Source: Alphaproteobacteria bacterium
GTDB taxonomy: Bacteria; Pseudomonadota; Alphaproteobacteria; Rhodobacterales; Rhodobacteraceae
Reading direction: 5' to 3'
Assembly: GCA_030431825.1 (NCBI GenBank)
Contig: JAUIIJ010000025.1
Location: 1 to 64,000 of the forward strand
DNA length: 64,000 bases
A model generated the notes under the pieces. That model made no database searches. It saw only the letters and a program-made list of their open reading frames with translations, and was not told where the DNA came from. This document shows positions 1-8,508 of the stretch, piece by piece (position 1 is the first letter of the stretch; every line of letters starts with the position of its first letter). Position numbers and translations under genes: made by a program.

Positions 1-123
1 GACAACGTGTCCTTTGGCGTCGAACTGATCGCGCCGATCGCCATGGAACAGGGCCTGCGCTTCGCCATCCGCGAAGGCGGCCGCACCGTCGGCGCAGGCG
101 TCGTCTCCAAGATCGTCGAGTAA
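1..123 (+). CDS. tuf: Elongation factor Tu, C-terminal end (partial)
   Basis: An open frame from base 1 to the TAA at 121-123 encodes the last 40 residues of EF-Tu, the GTPase that delivers aminoacyl-tRNA to the ribosome. The piece belongs to domain 3 and carries the typical ending with [15 protein letters not shown]. The start lies outside the window. Its position directly before rpsJ is the usual str/S10 arrangement (rpsL-rpsG-fusA-tuf-rpsJ) of proteobacteria. Confidence 0.95.
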   Translation, partial: DNVSFGVELIAPIAMEQGLRFAIREGGRTVGAGVVSKIVE

Positions 124-185
124 GGGCTTGATGATCGCTCCGGGGCGGGTTATGCGCCCCGGATCGCACATACGATTTGACCTAC

Positions 186-212
186 GGGCGGGAATCATTC
201 CCGCCCTTCGGG
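186..212 (+). terminator. Hairpin(s) downstream of tuf
   Basis: Two strong inverted repeats follow tuf. At 139-163 a perfect 9-bp stem (tccggggcg / cgccccgga) has no U tract. At 186-206 gggcgggaat is followed by its exact complement, giving a stem of at least 7 bp and then a short T-containing run. They may terminate part of the tuf transcript or protect its 3' end. Reading on into rpsJ remains possible. Confidence 0.5.
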
Positions 213-262
213 TTCGAAGAGGGCCGATGGAATGAGCCAGCGGTCGTCCTATCAACTCCAAA

Positions 263-276
263 AGCCTTGAAAGGCT
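263..276 (+). promoter_or_regulatory. Small hairpin covering the rpsJ ribosome-binding site
   Basis: The sequence agcctt-ga-aaggct is self-complementary and contains the AAGG Shine-Dalgarno at 271-274, eight bases before the rpsJ ATG. As RNA it would form five bp with a UGAA loop and hide the ribosome-binding site. This is seen in the sequence. A role in translational control is inference. Confidence 0.35.
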
Positions 277-282
277 GACGAA

Positions 283-597
283 ATGCAAAGCCAAAACATT
301 CGCATTCGGCTGAAAGCGTTCGATTACCGCGTCCTGGATGCCAGCACGCAGGAAATCGTCAACACAGCCAAGCGGACCGGCGCCAATGTCCGTGGCCCGA
401 TCCCGCTGCCCAACAAGATCGAGAAATTCACCGTTCTGCGTGGCCCCCACGTCGACAAGAAATCTCGTGACCAGTTCGAGATCCGCACGCACAAGCGTCT
501 GCTGGACATCGTCGATCCGACCCCCCAGACCGTGGACGCGCTGATGAAGCTCGACCTCGCCGCTGGCGTGGATGTCGAGATCAAGCTGCAATCGTAA
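283..597 (+). CDS. rpsJ: 30S ribosomal protein S10
   Basis: At 104 residues it is about normal length for S10, a 30S head protein that also binds NusB in antitermination. The hallmark stretch [20 protein letters not shown] and the segment with [17 protein letters not shown] are present. The ATG at 283 has AAGG eight bases upstream, partly inside a small hairpin. It is the first gene of the S10 operon, and rplC follows after 16 nt with a GGAGG site at 600-604. Confidence 0.97.
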   Translation: MQSQNIRIRLKAFDYRVLDASTQEIVNTAKRTGANVRGPIPLPNKIEKFTVLRGPHVDKKSRDQFEIRTHKRLLDIVDPTPQTVDALMKLDLAAGVDVEIKLQS

Positions 598-613
598 TCG
601 GAGGGTATTGAAG

Positions 614-1339
614 ATGCGCTCTGGTATTATCGCAAAGAAAGTCGGCATGACCCGGCTTTTCATGGAAGACGGCAAGCAGATTCCCGTGACCGTTCTTCAA
701 CTGGATCAACTGCAGGTCGTCGCACAGCGCACCACCGACAAGGACGGCTATACCGCCGTGCAGCTGGGCGCCGGAACCTCCAAGGTCAAACGCGTCAGCA
801 AGGCCATGCGCGGGCATTTTGCGGCCGCCAAGGTCGAGCCCAAGCGCAAGGTTGCCGAGTTCCGCGTGAGCGAGGACAACCTGATCGGCGTGGGTGAGGA
901 GCTCTCGGCAGAGCACTTTCTGGAAGGCCAGAAAGTCGATGTCAGCGGCACCTCGATCGGTAAGGGTTTCGCCGGTGGCATGAAGCGCCACAATTTCGGC
1001 GGCCTGCGCGCCACGCACGGTGTGTCGATCAGCCACCGCTCGCACGGTTCGACCGGTCAGTGTCAGGATCCCGGCAAGGTTTTCAAAGGCAAGAAAATGG
1101 CGGGCCACATGGGTGCTGCCCGCGTGACCACGCAGAACCTGGAAGTCGTCAAGACCGACGCCGATCGCGGCCTCGTGTTCATCAAGGGGGCGGTTCCCGG
1201 CTCCAAGGGTGGCTGGGTCACGGTCAAGGACGCGGTCAAGAAAAAGCTGCCCGATGGCGTGCCGTTTCCGGCCGGCCTGAAGAAAGCCGCAACCGAAGCA
1301 CCTGCGGAAGAAGCGCCCGCGGAAGGTGGTGAAGCATGA
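614..1339 (+). CDS. rplC: 50S ribosomal protein L3
   Basis: L3 (241 aa) is an early 50S assembly protein reaching towards the peptidyl-transferase centre. The start at 614 ([16 protein letters not shown]) was chosen over an in-frame ATG at 572 because GGAGG lies at 600-604 and the extra N-terminal residues do not resemble L3. The loop with [17 protein letters not shown] includes the region where a glutamine is methylated by PrmB in enterobacteria. The protein ends in an Ala/Glu-rich tail of about 20 residues that E. coli L3 lacks. Its TGA overlaps the ATG of rplD by 4 nt. Confidence 0.97.
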   Translation: MRSGIIAKKVGMTRLFMEDGKQIPVTVLQLDQLQVVAQRTTDKDGYTAVQLGAGTSKVKRVSKAMRGHFAAAKVEPKRKVAEFRVSEDNLIGVGEELSAEHFLEGQKVDVSGTSIGKGFAGGMKRHNFGGLRATHGVSISHRSHGSTGQCQDPGKVFKGKKMAGHMGAARVTTQNLEVVKTDADRGLVFIKGAVPGSKGGWVTVKDAVKKKLPDGVPFPAGLKKAATEAPAEEAPAEGGEA

Positions 1340-1953
1340 AACTTGACGTGATCAAACTGGACGGCGCCAAGGCCGGCGACATCGAACTGGACGCTGATCT
1401 GTTCGGTCTGGAGCCGCGCGCGGATATCCTGCACCGTGTCGTGCGCTGGCAGCGCAACAATGCGCAGGCCGGGACCCACAAGGTCAAGACCCGCAGCGAA
1501 ACCAGCTATTCGACCAAGAAGATCTATCGCCAGAAGGGCACCGGTGGCGCACGTCACGGTGACCGCAACGCGCCGATCTTCCGTGGTGGCGGCATCTACA
1601 AGGGTCCCGTCGTGCGCAGCCACGGCCACGACCTGACCAAGAAGTTCCGCAAGCTGGGCCTGCGCCATGCGCTGTCGGCCAAGGCAAAGGCGGGTGAACT
1701 GGTCATCATCGAGGACGCAACCGCAGAGGGCAAGACCGCCGCTCTGGCCAAGCAGGTCAAGAACTTGGGCTGGAAACGCGCGCTTGTCATCGATGGCGCC
1801 GCCGTCAACGAAGGCTTTGCCAAGGCCGCCCGCAACATCGAGGGGCTGGATGTCCTGCCGTCGATGGGCGCAAACGTATATGACATCCTCAAGCGTGACA
1901 CTCTGGTGATCACCAAGGCGGGTGTCGAAGCACTGGAGGCTCGTCTGAAATGA
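1336..1953 (+). CDS. rplD: 50S ribosomal protein L4
   Basis: L4 (205 aa) lines the nascent-peptide exit tunnel. The long basic loop is recognisable from [18 protein letters not shown] to GGGIYKGP near residues 60-85. In enterobacteria L4 also represses its own operon through the S10 leader; nothing here shows that directly. It overlaps rplC and rplW by 4 nt each (ATGA), which indicates translational coupling. Confidence 0.97.
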   Translation: MKLDVIKLDGAKAGDIELDADLFGLEPRADILHRVVRWQRNNAQAGTHKVKTRSETSYSTKKIYRQKGTGGARHGDRNAPIFRGGGIYKGPVVRSHGHDLTKKFRKLGLRHALSAKAKAGELVIIEDATAEGKTAALAKQVKNLGWKRALVIDGAAVNEGFAKAARNIEGLDVLPSMGANVYDILKRDTLVITKAGVEALEARLK

Positions 1954-2246
1954 GCGCGAAAGCAGAACATTACGACGTGATCCGCAAGCCGGTCATCACC
2001 GAAAAGTCCACCATGGCGTCCGAAAGCGGCGCAGTGGTTTTCGAGGTGGCGATCGACAGCAACAAGCCGCAGATCAAGGAAGCGGTCGAAGCTTTGTTCG
2101 GCGTCAAGGTGAAGGCGGTCAACACCACCATCACCAAGGGCAAGGCCAAGCGTTTCCGCGGCCAGCTGGGCAAGCGCAAGGACGTCAAGAAAGCCTATGT
2201 GACCCTCGAAGAGGGCAACACGATCGACGTGACCACCGGTCTTTGA
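1950..2246 (+). CDS. rplW: 50S ribosomal protein L23
   Basis: L23 (98 aa) sits at the tunnel exit and docks SRP and trigger factor. It opens with the family pattern [15 protein letters not shown] and has the basic segment [20 protein letters not shown]. In most bacteria rplB follows within a few bases. Here a terminator-like hairpin and an opposite-strand gene come first, and rplB begins about 1.57 kb later. Confidence 0.97.
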   Translation: MSAKAEHYDVIRKPVITEKSTMASESGAVVFEVAIDSNKPQIKEAVEALFGVKVKAVNTTITKGKAKRFRGQLGKRKDVKKAYVTLEEGNTIDVTTGL

Positions 2247-2270
2247 TCGGTTGACACTATGGAATGGTGG

Positions 2271-2304
2271 ACCCCGGGCTGGAAACAGGCCGGGGTTCTT
2301 TCGT
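2271..2304 (+). terminator. Likely intrinsic terminator after rplW
   Basis: The 7-bp stem accccgg / ccggggt (2271-2277, 2290-2296) is followed by tctttcgtt. It lies 25 nt after the rplW stop and would end the rpsJ-rplW transcript before the opposing Hint gene. Confidence 0.6.
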
Positions 2305-2389
2305 TCAGAGCATGTGAACAGAATGGAAGTGCCCGTTTTGCGTCATGACTGACGGATGCCGCCGGCCGGTGAAATCAGCCGGTCATCGT

Positions 2390-3373
2390 TCAGCGCGAAA
2401 CGGTTTCACATACCGAATGCTTGTTTTTGAGGTGCCGCGCGATCAGATTTTTCTGACGCTTGTTTGACGGGATGAAAAAAGCGGGCTCTGCATTGCGCCC
2501 GGAAGTCTCAAGTTGCGGGAATAGGTTCAGAATCTCTGCCCGGCAGTCGGCGGGGACGGATTTGAGCGCTTCGGGCCCCACGAAGAAGCTCTCCGAAGGC
2601 GCGCCTTCTGCAAAGACGACCTCGTGCTGATCAAAGAGCAGATGAAAATACTCGACTTCCGACAGGTCGTGTTCAACGAAGATGCCTGGCATCTCTGTCA
2701 ATCTGATCGCCGAGACCAGGACATTCTTCTTGCCGAACATCCGTTCGCATACTTTCGATGAGACCAGCATGCGATGCTGCCGCGACACGCGGAGATCGCG
2801 GCGCGGAAGCCCGTTGCCAAGCGAACCCCGCGTTATCCGTACGGGCGCAAGTTTGGTGTTGCGGCGCAGGTGATGCGCATTCAGTTTCCGGCTCAGGGCA
2901 CTGCGCAGGGTTTTGTAACTGCCATCGGCGGTCAGCACCCGGCTCCCGCCACGCAGGGTTTCGACCGGTGTCGGCCCGCGATCCGTTTCAATCAGGGTTC
3001 CCCGCAGAAAGCACGTGATCGTGGCATAGGGGGTCGGGGTTGTGGTGTGGCTCTGGTAACTGCCCAGCGTCGCCCCGGTCGTAAACTCCGAACCCGGCCC
3101 GGGAATGAAATACCAGGCCCCCCCGGTATTGAAGAAATAGAATGTCTCGACATGCGGATTTCCGCTGGTATCCGTGAACGAGACATCAATGTCGTAGGGC
3201 GGACCCGCTGTCGAACGAAAGGTGCCACCGTTGATGCTGACGGTTTCATTTGCGTCCGAACCACCATTCAGGTTCGGATCATCGTCATCGAAGGTCGCCG
3301 TATAAGATGTGTTGTACTGGGAATTGTACCCGGTTCCCGTCCACCTGAACGCTGTCACCGTATACTGGGGCAC
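2390..3373 (-). CDS. Hint-domain (Hedgehog/intein) protein
   Basis: This 327-residue protein has a beta-rich N-terminal part (about residues 1-120, with Asp/Asn/Gly-rich turns) and then a Hint_2-type self-processing domain. The domain begins at CFLRGTLIETDRGPTPVETL, with later blocks such as DLRVSRQHRMLVSS and VEYFHLLFDQHEVV. The Cys opening the domain and the RQHR histidine are the residues expected for the splicing-like chemistry. Such proteins are common in Rhodobacteraceae and their function is mostly unknown. I chose the GTG at 3373 because aaaaggg lies about ten bases upstream; a TTG at 3424 is possible. It sits head-on inside the S10 ribosomal operon, which is the odd feature. Confidence 0.85.
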   Translation of the reverse strand: MPQYTVTAFRWTGTGYNSQYNTSYTATFDDDDPNLNGGSDANETVSINGGTFRSTAGPPYDIDVSFTDTSGNPHVETFYFFNTGGAWYFIPGPGSEFTTGATLGSYQSHTTTPTPYATITCFLRGTLIETDRGPTPVETLRGGSRVLTADGSYKTLRSALSRKLNAHHLRRNTKLAPVRITRGSLGNGLPRRDLRVSRQHRMLVSSKVCERMFGKKNVLVSAIRLTEMPGIFVEHDLSEVEYFHLLFDQHEVVFAEGAPSESFFVGPEALKSVPADCRAEILNLFPQLETSGRNAEPAFFIPSNKRQKNLIARHLKNKHSVCETVSR

Positions 3374-3629
3374 GATCGGAACCCTTTTCTGTTCGTTCGA
3401 TTGTCTTGCGTTGACGCCGATCAATCCACGTCATTTGTATTAATGCAAGTACAACAGGAAAAAACGATACAATTCACTGGCGGGTCTGCGGCCATTTGCG
3501 TGGTTCGTGTACCACATCCGGCGACCGGGTCGGCGAACCCCGACAGCCCCTGGAACGGCCGTGACCGCCGGCGGATGCCCGCCTGGTCCCGCATTCCGGT
3601 CTTTCCGATGTGTTTCTCCTTGCAGGTGC

Positions 3630-3658
3630 TTGACGTCATCTCCTGTGTTGACTAATGG
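3630..3658 (+). promoter_or_regulatory. Candidate promoter for rplB-rplP
   Basis: TTGACG at 3630-3635 is separated by 17 bases from TAATGG at 3653-3658. The -35 matches the sigma-70 consensus in five of six positions and the -10 is weak. Some promoter is needed if the rplW terminator works, because the Hint gene points the other way. Transcription would begin just before the hairpin at 3671. Confidence 0.4.
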
Positions 3659-3670
3659 AACCCATCGCTT

Positions 3671-3704
3671 CCGCCCCGGATTCGTCCGGGGCGGTTGTTC
3701 TTTT
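3671..3704 (+). terminator. Terminator-like hairpin in the rplB leader
   Basis: A perfect 10-bp stem (ccgccccgga / tccggggcgg) with a TTCG loop is followed by ttgttctttt. It has every mark of an intrinsic terminator. It lies about 115 nt upstream of the rplB ATG and downstream of the only obvious promoter, so it may be a leader attenuator of the rplB operon. The alternative is a final stop for read-through from rplW. Confidence 0.65.
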
Positions 3705-3818
3705 GCCGTCAGGCAAGTTAACCGGGGACCTTCGGGGCCCTACAACACTGGCACCTGCGGGGGCCTCAAACATAGCGGCGGGCAAACCTGCTGCATTGCT
3801 AAACGGAAGACAGAAAGC

Positions 3819-4661
3819 ATGGCACTCAAGTCGTATAAGCCGACGACGCCGGGCCAGCGCGGGCTGGTGCTGATCGACCGTTCGGAGCTGTACAAAGGAC
3901 GTCCGGTCAAATCCCTTACCCAGGGTCTGACCAAATCGGGCGGCCGGAACAACACCGGGCGGATTACAATGCGTCGCACGGGCGGCGGGGCAAAGCGCCT
4001 CTACCGGATCGTCGATTTCAAGCGCAACAAACTGGACGTGGCGGCAACCGTCGAACGGATCGAATATGACCCGAACCGGACCGCATTCATCGCCCTGATC
4101 AACTATGCCGATGGCGAGCGCGCCTATATCCTGGCCCCGCAGCGTCTGGCTGTCGGTGATCAGGTCATCGCCTCTGCAAAGGCCGATATCAAACCGGGCA
4201 ACGCGATGCCGTTCTCGGGCATGCCGATCGGTACAATCGTGCACAACATCGAGATGAAGCCCGGCAAGGGCGGCCAGATCGCGCGCGCCGCGGGCACCTA
4301 TGCCCAGTTCGTCGGTCGTGACGGCGGCTATGCCCAGATTCGCCTGTCTTCGGGTGAACTGCGTCTTGTGCGTCAGGAATGCATGGCGACCATCGGTGCC
4401 GTGTCGAACCCCGACAACAGCAACCAGAACTTTGGTAAAGCCGGTCGCATGCGCCACAAGGGCGTACGCCCCTCTGTGCGTGGTGTCGTCATGAACCCGA
4501 TCGACCACCCGCATGGTGGTGGTGAAGGCCGGACCTCGGGTGGTCGTCACCCGGTGACGCCCTGGGGCAAGCCGACGAAGGGTGCAAAAACCCGTAACAA
4601 GAACAAAGCGTCCAGCAAGCTGATCATCCGCTCGCGGCACGCCAAGAAGAAGGGACGCTGA
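3819..4661 (+). CDS. rplB: 50S ribosomal protein L2
   Basis: L2 (280 aa) is needed for subunit association and peptidyl transfer. The start [16 protein letters not shown] at 3819 is the family start, preceded by ggaaga; upstream in-frame codons do not look like L2. The C-terminal motif with the essential histidine region is intact ([20 protein letters not shown], about residues 225-245), followed by a lysine-rich end. It heads the second half of the S10 operon, with rpsS 3 nt downstream. Confidence 0.97.
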   Translation: MALKSYKPTTPGQRGLVLIDRSELYKGRPVKSLTQGLTKSGGRNNTGRITMRRTGGGAKRLYRIVDFKRNKLDVAATVERIEYDPNRTAFIALINYADGERAYILAPQRLAVGDQVIASAKADIKPGNAMPFSGMPIGTIVHNIEMKPGKGGQIARAAGTYAQFVGRDGGYAQIRLSSGELRLVRQECMATIGAVSNPDNSNQNFGKAGRMRHKGVRPSVRGVVMNPIDHPHGGGEGRTSGGRHPVTPWGKPTKGAKTRNKNKASSKLIIRSRHAKKKGR

Positions 4662-4664
4662 TAG

Positions 4665-4943
4665 ATGTCTCGCTCTGTTTGGAAAGGTCCTTTTGTCGAC
4701 GCATATGTGTTGAAAAAGGCCGAGGCGGCCCGCGAAAGCGGTCGCAACGAAGTTATCAAGATCTGGTCGCGCCGCTCGACGATCCTGCCCCAGTTCGTGG
4801 GCCTGACGTTTGGCGTCTACAACGGCAAGAAGCACATTCCAGTCAACGTCAGCGAAGACATGATCGGTCAGAAGTTCGGTGAGTATTCCCCGACCCGGAC
4901 CTATTATGGTCATGCCGCGGACAAGAAAGCGAAGCGGAAGTAA
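4665..4943 (+). CDS. rpsS: 30S ribosomal protein S19
   Basis: S19 (92 aa) is in the 30S head, paired with S13 near the A site. It starts with [18 protein letters not shown] and contains [16 protein letters not shown] and the C-terminal [18 protein letters not shown], all typical. It is spaced 3 nt from both neighbours, as in other S10 operons. Confidence 0.97.
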   Translation: MSRSVWKGPFVDAYVLKKAEAARESGRNEVIKIWSRRSTILPQFVGLTFGVYNGKKHIPVNVSEDMIGQKFGEYSPTRTYYGHAADKKAKRK

Positions 4944-4946
4944 GTC

Positions 4947-5327
4947 ATGGGCAAGGAAAAGAACCCCCGCCGCGTGGCAGACAACGAAGCAATGGCAAAA
5001 CTGCGCATGCTTCGCACCAGCCCGCAGAAACTGAACCTGGTTGCCGCAATGATCCGTGGCAAGAAAGTCGATCGTGCGCTGACCGATCTGACCTTCTCGA
5101 ACAAGCGGATCGCCGAGGACGTGAAGAAATGCCTTCAGTCCGCGATTGCGAATGCCGAGAACAACCACAACCTGGACGTCGATGAACTGATCGTCGCCGA
5201 GGCCTATGTCGGCAAGAACATGACACTCAAGCGCGGACGCCCACGGGCCCGTGGCCGGTTCGGCAAGATCATGAAGCCGTTCTCGGAACTGACCATCAAA
5301 GTTCGCCAAGTCGAGGAGCAAGCCTAA
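4947..5327 (+). CDS. rplV: 50S ribosomal protein L22
   Basis: L22 (126 aa) lines the exit tunnel with a long beta-hairpin. The family features [20 protein letters not shown] and [20 protein letters not shown] (hairpin tip region) are present. The N-terminus is about 15 residues longer than E. coli L22 and Lys/Arg-rich. Its TAA shares one base with the ATG of rpsC (TAATG). Confidence 0.96.
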   Translation: MGKEKNPRRVADNEAMAKLRMLRTSPQKLNLVAAMIRGKKVDRALTDLTFSNKRIAEDVKKCLQSAIANAENNHNLDVDELIVAEAYVGKNMTLKRGRPRARGRFGKIMKPFSELTIKVRQVEEQA

Positions 5328-6034
5328 TGGGTAACAAAGTCAATCCGATTGGCATGCGCCTTCAGGTGAACCGCACCTGGGACAGTCGCTGGTATGCGGA
5401 CACCAAGGATTATGGTGACCTGCTGCTGGAAGACCTGAAAATCCGCGAGTTCATCAAGGAAGAGTGCAAGCAGGCCGGCGTCAGCCGCGTGATCATCGAG
5501 CGTCCGCACAAGAAGTGCCGCGTCACGATTCATACCGCGCGTCCGGGCGTCATCATCGGCAAGAAAGGCGCGGATATCGAAACGCTGCGCAAGAAAATTG
5601 CCAACATGACCGACAGCGAACTGCACCTGAACATCGTGGAAGTGCGCAAGCCGGAGCTTGATGCCGCGCTGGTTGGCGAGTCCATCGCCCAGCAGCTCGA
5701 GCGCCGGGTGTCGTTCCGTCGCGCGATGAAACGGGCCGTTCAGAACGCCATGCGCATGGGCGCCCTGGGTATCCGGGTGAACCTTGCCGGTCGTCTGGGT
5801 GGTGCCGAGATCGCACGGACCGAATGGTATCGTGAAGGTCGCGTTCCGCTGCACACGCTGCGTGCCGACATCGATTACGCACATGTAGAGGCCTCGACCG
5901 CCTACGGGATCATCGGGATCAAGACCTGGATCTTCAAGGGCGAGATCATGGAACACGACCCCTCTGCACGTGACCGTAAAGCTCAGGAACTCCAGGATGG
6001 TCCCGCACCCCGTGGTGCCGGCGGCCGCCGCTAA
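5327..6034 (+). CDS. rpsC: 30S ribosomal protein S3
   Basis: S3 (235 aa) is at the mRNA entry channel with helicase activity. It begins with [20 protein letters not shown], followed by a type II KH domain with the [17 protein letters not shown] loop (about residues 72-88). The C-terminal domain includes [20 protein letters not shown]. Start and stop agree with family length, and rplP follows after a 12-nt gap containing aaggaga. Confidence 0.97.
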   Translation: MGNKVNPIGMRLQVNRTWDSRWYADTKDYGDLLLEDLKIREFIKEECKQAGVSRVIIERPHKKCRVTIHTARPGVIIGKKGADIETLRKKIANMTDSELHLNIVEVRKPELDAALVGESIAQQLERRVSFRRAMKRAVQNAMRMGALGIRVNLAGRLGGAEIARTEWYREGRVPLHTLRADIDYAHVEASTAYGIIGIKTWIFKGEIMEHDPSARDRKAQELQDGPAPRGAGGRR

Positions 6035-6046
6035 GGAGATACGACA

Positions 6047-6460
6047 ATGCTTCAACCAAAACGTACAAAATTCCGCAAGATGCACAAAGGCCGGATCAGC
6101 GGTCTCGCAAAAGGCGGAAGCGATCTGAACTTTGGCACCTACGGCCTCAAGGCTCTTCAGCCCGAGCGCGTCACCGCCCGTCAGATCGAAGCTGCGCGTC
6201 GTGCCATGACCCGTCACATGAAACGTCAGGGCCGTGTCTGGATCCGTATCTTCCCGGATACCCCGGTCACCTCCAAGCCCACTGAAGTCCGGATGGGTAA
6301 GGGTAAGGGTTCGGTCGATTTCTGGGCGGCCAAGGTCAAGCCGGGCCGCGTGATGTTCGAACTTGACGGCGTCAATGACGATGTCGCGCGCGAGGCCCTT
6401 CGCCTTGCCGCGATGAAACTGCCGATCAAGACCCGGATCGTGGTGCGCGAAGACTGGTAA
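6047..6460 (+). CDS. rplP: 50S ribosomal protein L16
   Basis: L16 (137 aa) helps position A-site tRNA. It begins [16 protein letters not shown] and ends with the typical segment around [12 protein letters not shown]. It is the last ribosomal gene here: instead of rpmC and rpsQ a strong terminator follows 30 nt later. The rest of the S10/spc set must lie elsewhere. Confidence 0.97.
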   Translation: MLQPKRTKFRKMHKGRISGLAKGGSDLNFGTYGLKALQPERVTARQIEAARRAMTRHMKRQGRVWIRIFPDTPVTSKPTEVRMGKGKGSVDFWAAKVKPGRVMFELDGVNDDVAREALRLAAMKLPIKTRIVVREDW

Positions 6461-6489
6461 GTGCCAGCTCTGCCACATCAAGACATGAC

Positions 6490-6524
6490 AAGGCCCCCTT
6501 CGTTGGATCGGAGGGGGCCTTTTC
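6490..6524 (+). terminator. Strong intrinsic terminator after rplP
   Basis: A perfect 10-bp stem (aaggccccct / agggggcctt) with a 12-nt loop is followed by tttt. It sits between converging genes and could also serve the glutathione transferase gene on the other strand. Confidence 0.85.
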
Positions 6525-6544
6525 CGTCAGGGTCTGTCCGGCGG

Positions 6545-7237
6545 TCAGAGTGCCGGAAATTCGGGCCAGGGCGTGGTGGCAAGATCCTTGGCATAGGGCA
6601 TGGGATCATATGTGATTTCATGTGCCGACGCGCGCCAGGCCTGCACGGACGGGTCGGCCAGCAGAGCGTGACAATAGGCAAGGGCGCCGTCCGACACAGG
6701 CAGCCCATAACCAATAATGCGCGCCGCGACGGGAACAAAGAAGACGTCGGCAAGCGAGTAATCGCCAAAGAGCCAGCCGGAGTCGCACCCCGATACCGTG
6801 CGCGCGTGACTCCACAGGGTCTCGATCCGCTTTACATCTGACAGGACGGCGGACGAGGGGGCAAATCCGCGATAGCAGTGCATCAATTGCATGGGGCAAT
6901 CCGCCCTGAGCGCTGCAAACCCGCTGGCCATTTCGGCGCAGAGCCAGCGTGCGGTGGCCCGGTCTGCGGCTCTGGCGGGCCAATGCCCCGCGCCGGGATG
7001 GCGCTCGGCCAGCGTTTCGCCGATGGCCACGCTCTCGCCGATGACGATGCCATCCGGCGTCCGCAGCGCCGGTACCAGCCGCGCTGGCGCGAGATCGGCC
7101 ATGTCGCGTGCCATCGTGCCGGAATACAATCCGACCATGTGGGTTTTGCAGGGAATGCCGAACTTCTCGAACATCAGCCAGCCGCGCATCGACCAGCTGG
7201 AAAACATCCGGTCGCCGATAAACAGATCATAGGTCAT
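6545..7237 (-). CDS. Glutathione S-transferase family protein
   Basis: At 230 residues it is the usual size for a soluble GST. The N-terminal thioredoxin-like domain starts LFIGDRMFSSWSMRGW, where a Ser near residue 13-15 would take the catalytic place. It ends with the cis-Pro and ES turn (LVPALRTPDGIVIGES), and an all-helical domain follows. GSTs conjugate or reduce substrates using glutathione; the substrate cannot be read from the sequence. It shares a terminator with rplP and has no close operon partner. Confidence 0.85.
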   Translation of the reverse strand: MTYDLFIGDRMFSSWSMRGWLMFEKFGIPCKTHMVGLYSGTMARDMADLAPARLVPALRTPDGIVIGESVAIGETLAERHPGAGHWPARAADRATARWLCAEMASGFAALRADCPMQLMHCYRGFAPSSAVLSDVKRIETLWSHARTVSGCDSGWLFGDYSLADVFFVPVAARIIGYGLPVSDGALAYCHALLADPSVQAWRASAHEITYDPMPYAKDLATTPWPEFPAL

Positions 7238-7295
7238 GATCCGAGCCTAGAGGCGCCGCCGGGACCGGTAAAATGGCGAATTGTGGCCGCGTCCA

Positions 7296-7874
7296 TCACG
7301 GAAGATGATTGATGCGCCGGACCTGCCATTGCGCATCCGCAAGGTGCAATTCCGTGACCGAGAGATTGTCGATCCGGTTGCCGATCACCTCGCGTGCCGA
7401 TTGGCCGGTGGCGCGTTCGATCTGGGTCATGATGACGCCGATATGGGCCACGGCGACGATGTGCCGGCCGCGGTATCGTTCGATCAGCCCGTCTACTGCC
7501 GGACGAATACGCTGTGCTGCCATGTTCCAGCTTTCGCCACCCGGCGGCGCGGCATCGCCCGGGGTTTCCCAGTAGGCGCGGCTCAGGTCGGGGTCGGTCT
7601 CGGCAACCTCGGAAAAATGGCGCCCGTCCCAGTCGCCAAAATCAAACTCCCGCAGTTCCGGCAGGTCCGGCAGGCGCGTTCGTCCCGTGCTGAGCACATC
7701 GGCGGTGGCAGAGGCGCGGACCAGATCGGACGCCACCACGATCGCGTCGTCGGGCAGGAACCGGTTCAGCCGCCCGATCCGAGCCGTGTCGGACAGATCG
7801 GCCGGCACGTCGCGCCAGCCGACAAAGGCACGCTCATGCGTCGGCCCATGACGGATCCAATGGAACGTGGTCAT
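7296..7874 (-). CDS. Histidine phosphatase family protein (alpha-ribazole phosphatase-like)
   Basis: This 192-aa protein carries the catalytic RHG triad at residues 8-10, a Glu-containing ELREFDFGDWDG and the second histidine in VAVAHIGVIM. These are the marks of the phosphoglycerate mutase/acid phosphatase branch. Its start overlaps the stop of cobU by 4 nt, so a role in cobalamin nucleotide-loop assembly (CobC-type removal of the 5' phosphate from alpha-ribazole phosphate) is likely. The substrate is inferred from context, not from a diagnostic residue. Confidence 0.8.
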   Translation of the reverse strand: MTTFHWIRHGPTHERAFVGWRDVPADLSDTARIGRLNRFLPDDAIVVASDLVRASATADVLSTGRTRLPDLPELREFDFGDWDGRHFSEVAETDPDLSRAYWETPGDAAPPGGESWNMAAQRIRPAVDGLIERYRGRHIVAVAHIGVIMTQIERATGQSAREVIGNRIDNLSVTELHLADAQWQVRRINHLP

Positions 7875-8407
7875 TCAAGCGCCCCCTTCAGTACGCGCGG
7901 CAGCCCGGCGATGACCTGCACCACCCCGTGGCACGCGCCTGCGAGCCTGATGTTGAGCCGCCCCTGCGCGTCGCGAAACCGGCGGGCGAGCGGGTTTTCC
8001 GGCACGATGCCCTGACCGACCTCGTTGGTAACGATCACCAGATCGGCGGCGCAGGCCCGGATCGCGTCAAGCAGAGCGGCCTCGGCCTCGGGAATATCGC
8101 GCTCTGCCAGCATCTGGTTGCTGAGCCACATGGTTGCGCAGTCGAGCAGGCAGATCTGATGCGACGACAGCGACCGGATCGCGCCGGCAACATCCAGCGG
8201 CGCCTCGATCGTGGTCCAGGCATCGCCGCGCCGCGCCACGTGCAGGTCAATCCTGTCACGCATCTCGGTATCAAAGGCCTGCGCGGTGGCAATGTAGATC
8301 ATCGGTTTGCCCGCGCGCCCGACAAGCTGCTCGGCAAAGGCCGACTTGCCGGATGCTGCGCCGCCCAGAACGAGTGTGTGGGTTGGTTGCACGCCTGTAC
8401 TACCCAT
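7871..8407 (-). CDS. cobU: Adenosylcobinamide kinase / adenosylcobinamide-phosphate guanylyltransferase
   Basis: CobU (178 aa) phosphorylates adenosylcobinamide and transfers GMP to it, activating the corrin ring for nucleotide-loop attachment. The P-loop GGAASGKS (residues 15-22), the YIATAQAFDTEM segment and the VTNEVGQGIVPENPLARRFRD block are diagnostic. Length matches the family. It is the first gene of a two-gene operon with the downstream phosphatase and is divergent from rpoH. Confidence 0.93.
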   Translation of the reverse strand: MGSTGVQPTHTLVLGGAASGKSAFAEQLVGRAGKPMIYIATAQAFDTEMRDRIDLHVARRGDAWTTIEAPLDVAGAIRSLSSHQICLLDCATMWLSNQMLAERDIPEAEAALLDAIRACAADLVIVTNEVGQGIVPENPLARRFRDAQGRLNIRLAGACHGVVQVIAGLPRVLKGALE

Positions 8408-8410
8408 GAT

Positions 8411-8440
8411 TGATCCAAACTTCTCTGTCCTGCGTATCTG
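8411..8440 (+). promoter_or_regulatory. Possible sigma-E (RpoE-ChrR type) promoter of rpoH
   Basis: TGATCC at 8411-8416 is followed by TATCTG at 8435. It resembles the TGATC -35 element and TA-rich -10 of Rhodobacter RpoE promoters, with a spacer about one base longer than the published pattern as I recall it. In Rhodobacter sphaeroides rpoHII is transcribed by RpoE, which makes the match worth testing. Confidence 0.35.
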
Positions 8441-8508
8441 TCATGAAAACGCAAAACAACCCGCCGAAAATCGGGTGACAGACCGGGGGAGGAGACCGGG
8501 GGGTAACG

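Larger units (their letters stand above)
3374..3818. other. Intergenic region between the Hint gene and rplB
   Basis: This gap of about 445 bases holds no gene that I can support. The part next to the Hint gene (3425-3480) is noticeably AT-rich and probably carries its promoter. The right half carries a candidate rplB promoter and a terminator-like hairpin, listed separately. I found no tRNA. Confidence 0.6.

Noticed and set aside
2390..3373. The Hint protein as an intein or mobile homing element
   Set aside because: The domain is C-terminal in a free-standing protein, has no homing endonuclease, and does not interrupt a coding sequence.
3636..5321. A 561-codon open frame antisense to rplB-rplV
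   Set aside because: It is the mirror of certain ribosomal protein genes; high GC leaves the opposite frame open. Its residue composition is not protein-like.
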